Assembly: GCA_030248195.1 (NCBI GenBank)
Contig: JASAND010007645.1
Location: 1-64,000 of the forward strand
Origin: Trissonchulus latispiculum
Taxonomy: Eukaryota; Nematoda; Enoplea; Enoplida; Ironidae
DNA: 64,000 nt
Direction of reading: 5' to 3'
In this document: positions 63,664-64,000 of the stretch, piece after piece
Numbering within the stretch: position 1 is the first letter of the stretch
How the letters are laid out: each line of letters begins with the position of its first letter
Program-made: the position numbers and the translations under genes
Notes under the pieces: model-generated
The model's input: the letters and a program-made list of their open reading frames with translations, nothing else
Told to the model about the DNA's origin: nothing
The model's database searches: none

Positions 63664-64000
63664 GTGCTTACGTTGCGTAGTTAGTAGATTGCATTGCGAG
63701 TTTGGTTGAGTTAGTGCATTACCTTTGAGCTAGTTGCATTACCGAAAATTTGAACGACTGAAAATGAACCATGTTATTTTATTTTTGAGAAATTGCCGCC
63801 GTACGAAGGCAGTTCGATTGGGGGTACTTGGTACTCTGGGTCAGCACAGGATGCACTCGGTTTGTAGTATCTGTCCTCTGTTTACGTTGTATGTGAAATT
63901 TACATGCTGATTTACCTCGTGGTCCAGGCAAATTTGAAAATTACTTTCAGTATTGTAATGACTTGTCATTGCCCTGCAAACTTTGCAATTTAGGAATGGG
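63664..64000. other. REV1 intron, start
   Basis: No exon or repeat recognised before the window ends. Confidence 0.6.

Overview
This is a 64-kb piece of a repeat-rich animal genome, most likely an invertebrate. The only host gene I can support is REV1, the Y-family translesion DNA polymerase. Six of its exons lie on the plus strand (34056-34170, 54832-55000, 57720-58216, 62146-62404, 62897-63174, 63443-63663), with GT-AG introns and matching phases. Its first coding exon was not found upstream and the 3' half lies beyond the window. Metazoan-type REV1, CR1-like and RTE-like LINEs, tRNA-derived SINEs and hAT-type MITEs argue for an animal; I cannot name the species.

Layout. 1-3690: a decayed CR1-like LINE. 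3.7-13.4 kb: no genes, but palindromic and terminal-inverted-repeat (TIR) DNA elements, several very rich in G or C runs. 13.6-20.3 kb, minus strand: a decayed Ty3/Gypsy-type retrotransposon that carries a complete set of superfamily-1 helicase motifs between the Gag zinc knuckle and the protease. The gag-helicase part is tandemly duplicated (2.16 kb). 20.7-28.2 kb: a foldback element, then a 2.2-kb tandem duplication of a minus-strand LINE (PHD-like finger plus RT pieces), with SINE, hAT MITE and CR1-like insertions. 28.3-32.9 kb: a large palindromic element. 33.1-54.8 kb: the 20.7-kb REV1 intron, built almost wholly of nested repeats. 54.8-64 kb: REV1 exons with a 5'-truncated LINE and more palindromic elements between them.

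Two things stand out. First is the helicase inside the Gypsy-type element; this is not a usual component of such elements as far as I know. Second is a recurrent architecture seen five times: a short terminal hairpin (ATAGGGGTCGC..GCGACCCCTAT type), then roughly 150-bp tandem repeats, then a 0.7-0.8-kb palindromic module whose ends read CAAGAAY..AAAATGCTCC. One copy (28351-32912) is a head-to-head double of this unit sharing a single central module. No transposase or replication gene for it is visible here.

All identifications come from reading the sequence. No database search was run, so family names for repeats are provisional. Most repeat boundaries are good to within about 10-30 bases unless a target-site duplication (TSD) is given.
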